From Nectonema munidae (taxonomy: Eukaryota; Nematomorpha; Nectonematoida; Nectonematidae): a DNA stretch of 64,000 nucleotides. The notes under the pieces were generated by a model. That model was not told where the DNA came from. It saw nothing but the letters and a program-made list of their open reading frames with translations, and made no database searches. Made by a program: the position numbers and the translations under genes. The stretch is taken from assembly GCA_030549495.1 (NCBI GenBank), contig JAUIRK010000794.1:1-64000 (forward strand), given 5' to 3'. Below, one piece after another: positions 59,361-64,000 of this stretch; within the stretch, counting starts at the first letter, position 1; each line of letters starts with the position of its first letter.

Positions 59361-59941
59361 ATGAAAAAAATGTCAACAAAGCTGAATATAAATCCAGCTG
59401 ATGTTAATATACAATACTTTGACAATATTGATCATATGTATATCGACTTAGATCTAATTAATGATTTAAAAAGTCAAGATTTTTTAAAACTCAAAATAGA
59501 AAAGAAATATGAAAAGACAAAAATGATCAGCGAATCGATCTTTGAAGAAAAAAAAACTGAGGATTTTGGTTTGGAAGTAAAGATAAGTTTGAAACAAAAT
59601 CATTATCCTTCTTCAAGCTCAAGTGTTTCTAATCATAACTATTCACCATTTGAAAATTCTTTTGGAAAATTCATAAAAAGTAAGTTTTTTTTTATTTTAC
59701 ATCATATTCTATTTACTGTTATTTTAGAAGAAATTGGCCACTTTTGTATAGTTTTCCAAAGATTGTTTGTTCAAGAGGATTATTACAGAAATTAGAAATA
59801 AAAGAGATAATAAGTAAAAAAGAATTCAGTAAGATTATAGAATGCATTAATAACGTTTTGAAGAGCTTTCAAGAAAACTTGAAACGCAACGTTCTCATTA
59901 ATTGTAACTTCTTTGTCAAATTAAGACATTGTAATAAATAA
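59361..59941 (+). CDS. PB1-like/SAMD3-like gene fragment with a tiny intron
   Basis: The frame starts MKKMSTKLNINPADVNIQYF, then DNIDHMYIDLDLINDLKSQD and LKLKIEK. This is the (L/I)QYxDxDFxxYVDLDxxxDLxDKxKLxV block found at the start of SAMD3-like multicopy proteins of fish and invertebrates. A serine-rich linker (PSSSSSVSN) follows. At 59680 a canonical donor (AAAAA|GTAAGT) and an acceptor at 59727 (TTATTTTAG) or one about 25 bp later define an intron of about 48-73 bp. Beyond it, YSFPKIVCSRGLLQKLEIKE continues to a stop at 59941. The C-terminal part is shorter than in usual members. It probably belongs with 57870-59032 as one element or gene cluster. Confidence 0.5.
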
Positions 59942-59944
59942 CAT

Positions 59945-61680
59945 GTTTCTTTTGTAAACCAAAAAAAACATTTTGATTTCTTAAAAAAGTTAGATAAATA
60001 TTGTTTTTTATTATCCGTCTTATTTTTTTACATGTTGGGTCGCGAGTGTTTGTGTCGTAAGTAAAATGGGTCGGCAAATAAAAAAGGTTAATAAGTAAAA
60101 CGAAGAATGGAAAGTTTATTTTTTAAATTTATATTCTTAGTAGAAAAACTCTTTCACTCGTGTTATAGATGCAATGATGTAGTTTAGTTGTTTAAATGTT
60201 TTTTTGTTATTAAGTTAACCAAATCTATAAGTAAAACTCTCATCTTTATACAAAATGTTTTTTTAATTTATGATAAAAAGATGGTTATAACTCTAAAATA
60301 GGCAGCACAATTGCTGAAATAAATAGACATCTTTAGAAATCATACTTTACATTTATTGTTTGTTATCATTACATTATCATTTTGTTTTTTGCTCACAAAT
60401 GAACTTATTTTGCTTTTTTTGTCTTAAAAGATTTTTGTTCATGCGCAAAATTTTAAATTAATTTTTCATCTTCTTTTTTTTACAATATTTTTTTTTGGTT
60501 CAATCTTTTTTTAATTATGACTAGAATATTTTAGAATAAATATTTTTAAATCTTGTCGAATTGTTGAAAAAGTTTTTGATATTATATTTTTAAAAAAGCT
60601 GTCTAGGTTTCTAGTATTTTATACTAAATTTTCAAAAATAAATTTTGCAAAAAATAATTAGGAAAACTTATGTTATGATATTTAATAGACTACTTTGGAT
60701 TATATCAAAAATTAATCGGTTCATAAAATTGTTTAAAATAGGGAAATGAGAATAAAAGGTTTTTATCATTTAATTCAGTAGCAATAGCTTATCAATTACA
60801 GAGTTTCTAATAATATTTATTCAGTAATGAATAAATTTTTAGATATTAGTTTACTATTTAAAATAATATATTTATTATTTTCAGGTTAAATTATTATTAG
60901 AATGAACTAGTAAAATAATAGAAATTGTAATATAAAATTACAAGACAAAACTAGTAAAATAATTGGATAATTAAATTAGTCATCTTAAGGAGTGACAATC
61001 ATCTTAACTAGTTTTTTAAGTGTAGATATCAAACTAGCTAAAATAATGAAATTTATTTTTTTTATATTCATTTAACGTCAAAAAAATTTATTGGCGAATT
61101 CTTATTTTTGTGCTTTGATAAATAGTTTATCTAGGAGAAGTTTAAAAGATTGAATTACCTTACTTTGTCCAGTCTACCTATTAATCTAGTAGTGATGTAT
61201 GGTAAAATATTAAGTTAAATTTAATAAGGTTTATCTAAGGAAGCACAAAAAGATGTAAAAATAATTGCATTTGACGAAATTAGTATTTAATCGACTTAAC
61301 ATGGTTGCTTTAAAAACATAACATAGGGGTATTTAAAATTTAAAAAACTACTTTCGAACACTGAAATTATAGAAATAATTTGGCCATTATAATAAAAATA
61401 AGTAAATATTAGATAAAATACCTAGACTTTTCTCCACTACAAAAAATAGAAGAGAGAATGTTGAAAATTCCTTTGCGAAAATCTTTATCACCGATACAAC
61501 AATTCTTTACATCATCGAATGTAAAATTTCTTTTTTTTGAGTGAGTAAACTTAGTATTTAAAAAATTAAATTAAGATTACAATCCATCTATTCAAAGTAT
61601 AAAATATACACTGATTAAATGAAATCTATGTCTTATGAAAAAGAGCATAAAGAATAATTTAGATATAGTATGAAATTTTG
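59945..61680. other. AT-rich non-coding stretch
   Basis: No supported gene. A low-complexity area at about 60890-61010 repeats AACTAGTAAAATAAT-like motifs. Confidence 0.4.
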
Positions 61681-61870
61681 GCTGCAAAAAAAATTTCCGA
61701 GAAATTTAATTCCGAATAATTAAAATTTTAATCATTTTTATAAACATTTTTAATATGAGAAATTGAAGAAAAAAAATAACAGTTCATTTATATTAAATTA
61801 TACAAAATGTACAATCTTTACATGTGGTAAATGATGAAGAGTTGTCCATGGTAAAAGCGCTATTTGATTT

Positions 61871-62700
61871 TTGTCTCTAGATAGCAATTCGCGAAATTTT
61901 CTTCCCGTCAAATTAAAGTACTTTACAGAACATTTTTCAAACGCGCGACTAGGGTCTACACAGCCAAATGTCCAAATTAGAGAAAATTATATCCTATCAT
62001 TTGTAGTGAACATATTTGAATCTATGAATTCCATTAACCTATGCGCTACAAGGAAAAGAGATCACGTACTCCATTGTCATAAAAAATTGTCAGTTTTTGA
62101 AATGAAGCTGGAATTCTGACATTCATGGAAAAGGACAATTTTACTGGATTTTCGAACATATTTGTTGATGAAAATAAGAGATTTTCATCAATGAAGATGT
62201 CCTGGAGACAATAAAACACAGTGTGGCATATCTTAACCAAGAAATTTCTCTTTATTTTCCTAACTTACAAAAATTTGAAAAATACGATTAATTTATCAAA
62301 CCCTGGTTTATAATCTTGAATAATAATCTGGTCTAAGAAAACTTCTTAATTCCAGAACAGTTTATTTATTGATTAATGATTGAGGAGGTAAAAACATGTT
62401 TTTTGTGAAATGTCTCATAGCGATTTTTCGATTGAAATGGGACAGTCCTATGCTGATGTTGCAAAGATGGCTCTGAAAGTTCTGATTAGATTTGCCACTA
62501 CATATGAGTGTGAGCAAAGCATTTTCAATGCCACTTGCCATTGAAACCAAATCCCAGAACAGGTTGGTAGTGAGTAATGATATGAGAGTTGTATTGGCCA
62601 AAACAGAGCCAAACTTACACAAACTGGCTTAGATAAAGCAGATACACCTATCCCATTGACATTGATTGGATTATTCACAAAATTTTCGAAAAAGAAGAAA
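61871..62700 (+). pseudogene. hAT transposase C-terminal relic (SCAND3/ZBED5-like)
   Basis: In order, over broken frames: KKLSVFEMKLEFW (the K...F..KL.LW segment), VAYLNQEISLYFPNLQKFEK (family: L..L......YFPDL..F) and IPEQFIY. Then DFSIEMGQSYADVAKMALKV joins LIRFATTYECEQSIF and SNDMRVVLAKTEPNLHKLA. The last three are the hallmark FWxxxxxxYPxLxxxALKxLIPFATTYLCExSFSA...RNRL...DLRxALSKxEPNxxxL of this hAT lineage, including the conserved dimerisation region. The DNA-binding and first catalytic parts are absent. Confidence 0.75.
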
Positions 62701-62829
62701 ACTGAAAGTTTATATGTTGATTTATTTTTTTTAAATGAGACCCCGAGCTATTACAAAGTTATAAGAGACCAAGACGCCCAAAATTTTTACAAAGTTTGTG
62801 AGCACTAATCTAGCTCAACAAGAGAACAG

Positions 62830-64000
62830 AAGCATTAATATATGATAGATCATTACTTATAAAATATAATTAAGCCTTTATCCATCCTTATTGCTATCTA
62901 CCAATTATTATTGAAAGAGATGGTCACAATTGCCCTCTCTATCGCTAGATATGCTATACTCTAACCAAGTGAAGGTTTTATACCATGACTCTAAAAATGA
63001 CCTATTTTGTAAATCTTTTCAAAATAGGATTTTTGCTTGCGCCAATTCTATATTTGATTTTCGAAGGTTAAAAATGTCTTTGTCTTTAAAGACAATATGG
63101 AAATAGTTGTATTAGAAGACTCATTTATAATATAGTCGATCTCATTTATCCAACAGTAGATAATTCAACAATCCCACTATCCGATGCAATATGGATTAGG
63201 AGCTAAATGTTTTTTTCAGCCTTTCAACTCACTAATGGACAACAAGCCTGGTTCATATCAAATGAATTGGTTAGGTGGATTGATTATTGCATTGTTGCTT
63301 AAAATTAAAGTTTAAAATTTTTAGCAACGAAATGTTACCAAACTAGATTAGTAACACAGAAAAACAAAAAATGATCTTATATAATTTTCATATTCTAGCT
63401 ACATATATATATATTCAGTTAGTAAAGTAAATTAATTGAAAATATGATTAGGACTTGGGTCTATGAATTAACAGGTATGAAGCAGTGAATTTAAATTTGG
63501 CCCTTTAAATCAAAAATTGAAGTCTTAGAATTTTTAATAGAAAATTTGCTACAAACATTAAATCCATATAAATTAGCTATTCCATTCCCTAAGTAATACG
63601 CTATAAAGTACATGAAAATGAAATTATGTGTACTAAGTTTTATTAACAAAAAAGGAAAGTGTGAAAGCATTGGCAAAGATTCAAAGCAATCTTGATAAAA
63701 AAAATAAAAACATTAAAAAAATATATATATATTTGATTTCTGGAATAAAAGACTTGATTTTTTAAATTGTAAGCAAATATAATAATAAGGGCATTTCTCC
63801 TAACTTCTGTATTCTATTACATTCATTTAACTTTTTCAGTTATAGTAATCATTAGGAATAAACATTTTAAGTTTTAAATTATAGAGAATATGTTATAAAA
63901 ATATTCGCCCGTTGAAAAATGTATGGCTCTTGTTCAAATTACTGACTACATTACTACCTCTGATCAGATATAGCTCAAATTTGCATTATTATGAAGTGGA
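62830..64000. other. AT-rich non-coding stretch to window end
   Basis: No supported gene. TA-dinucleotide runs lie at 63405-63414 and 63719-63734. Confidence 0.4.

Noticed and set aside
1-64000. CRISPR-like or prokaryotic features
   Set aside because: The tandem repeats are contiguous ~150 bp or 21 bp units without unique spacers, and all gene evidence is eukaryotic.

Overview
The window is strongly AT-rich animal DNA from an invertebrate. Spliced exons with GT/AG borders, animal transposon superfamilies and tRNA-derived SINEs all point that way. Several multicopy protein families that I associate with arthropod and cnidarian genomes fit too; I cannot name the species. I see no bacterial operons, no rRNA, no CRISPR and no convincing retrovirus, LTR or capsid-bearing element.

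Host genes are few. The clearest is a Roquin (RC3H) orthologue on the + strand. Two exons of its ROQ RNA-binding domain lie at 2485-2663 and 8411-8614, separated by a 5.7 kb intron. A possible third and terminal exon at 11369-11659 has a poly(A) signal at 11741. Facing it on the - strand is the last exon of a small single-pass membrane protein (13635-13877). Two further - strand exon candidates, at about 132-416 and 28988-29198, are weaker and unrecognised.

The rest is mostly a graveyard of cut-and-paste DNA transposons. hAT remains come from at least five protein lineages: a GTF2IRD2-like core at 14.8 kb, a C-terminus at 16.4 kb, a BED-finger element at 32-34 kb, a KIAA1586-like element at 38.2-41.7 kb, one at 51-52 kb and one at 61.9-62.7 kb. 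Short hAT MITEs with target-site duplications (TSDs) lie at 1360, 34611 and 50301. piggyBac-type elements bounded by TTAA lie at 4939-6538, 20180-22442 and 54097-54193; decayed ones are at 25705-26576 and near 42673. Tigger/pogo material lies at 12.9, 16.8, 29.2-30.8 and 46.7 kb. LINE fragments are at 10.7, 22.8, 45.3 and 54.4 kb. SINEs are at 15.5-16.0 and 27.9 kb. A broken multi-exon gene of an unnamed multicopy family occupies 57.9-59.9 kb.

The most unusual structures are two ~150 bp-period tandem arrays (A and B) in the Roquin intron, whose units recur inside a hAT MITE 30 kb away. Others are an inverted pair of 21 bp coiled-coil-coding minisatellites around 4.3 kb, a nested hAT element with an out-of-order passenger gene, and a Roquin ROQ domain with apparent changes at known RNA-contact positions. 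Protein names come from remembered family motifs, not from a search.
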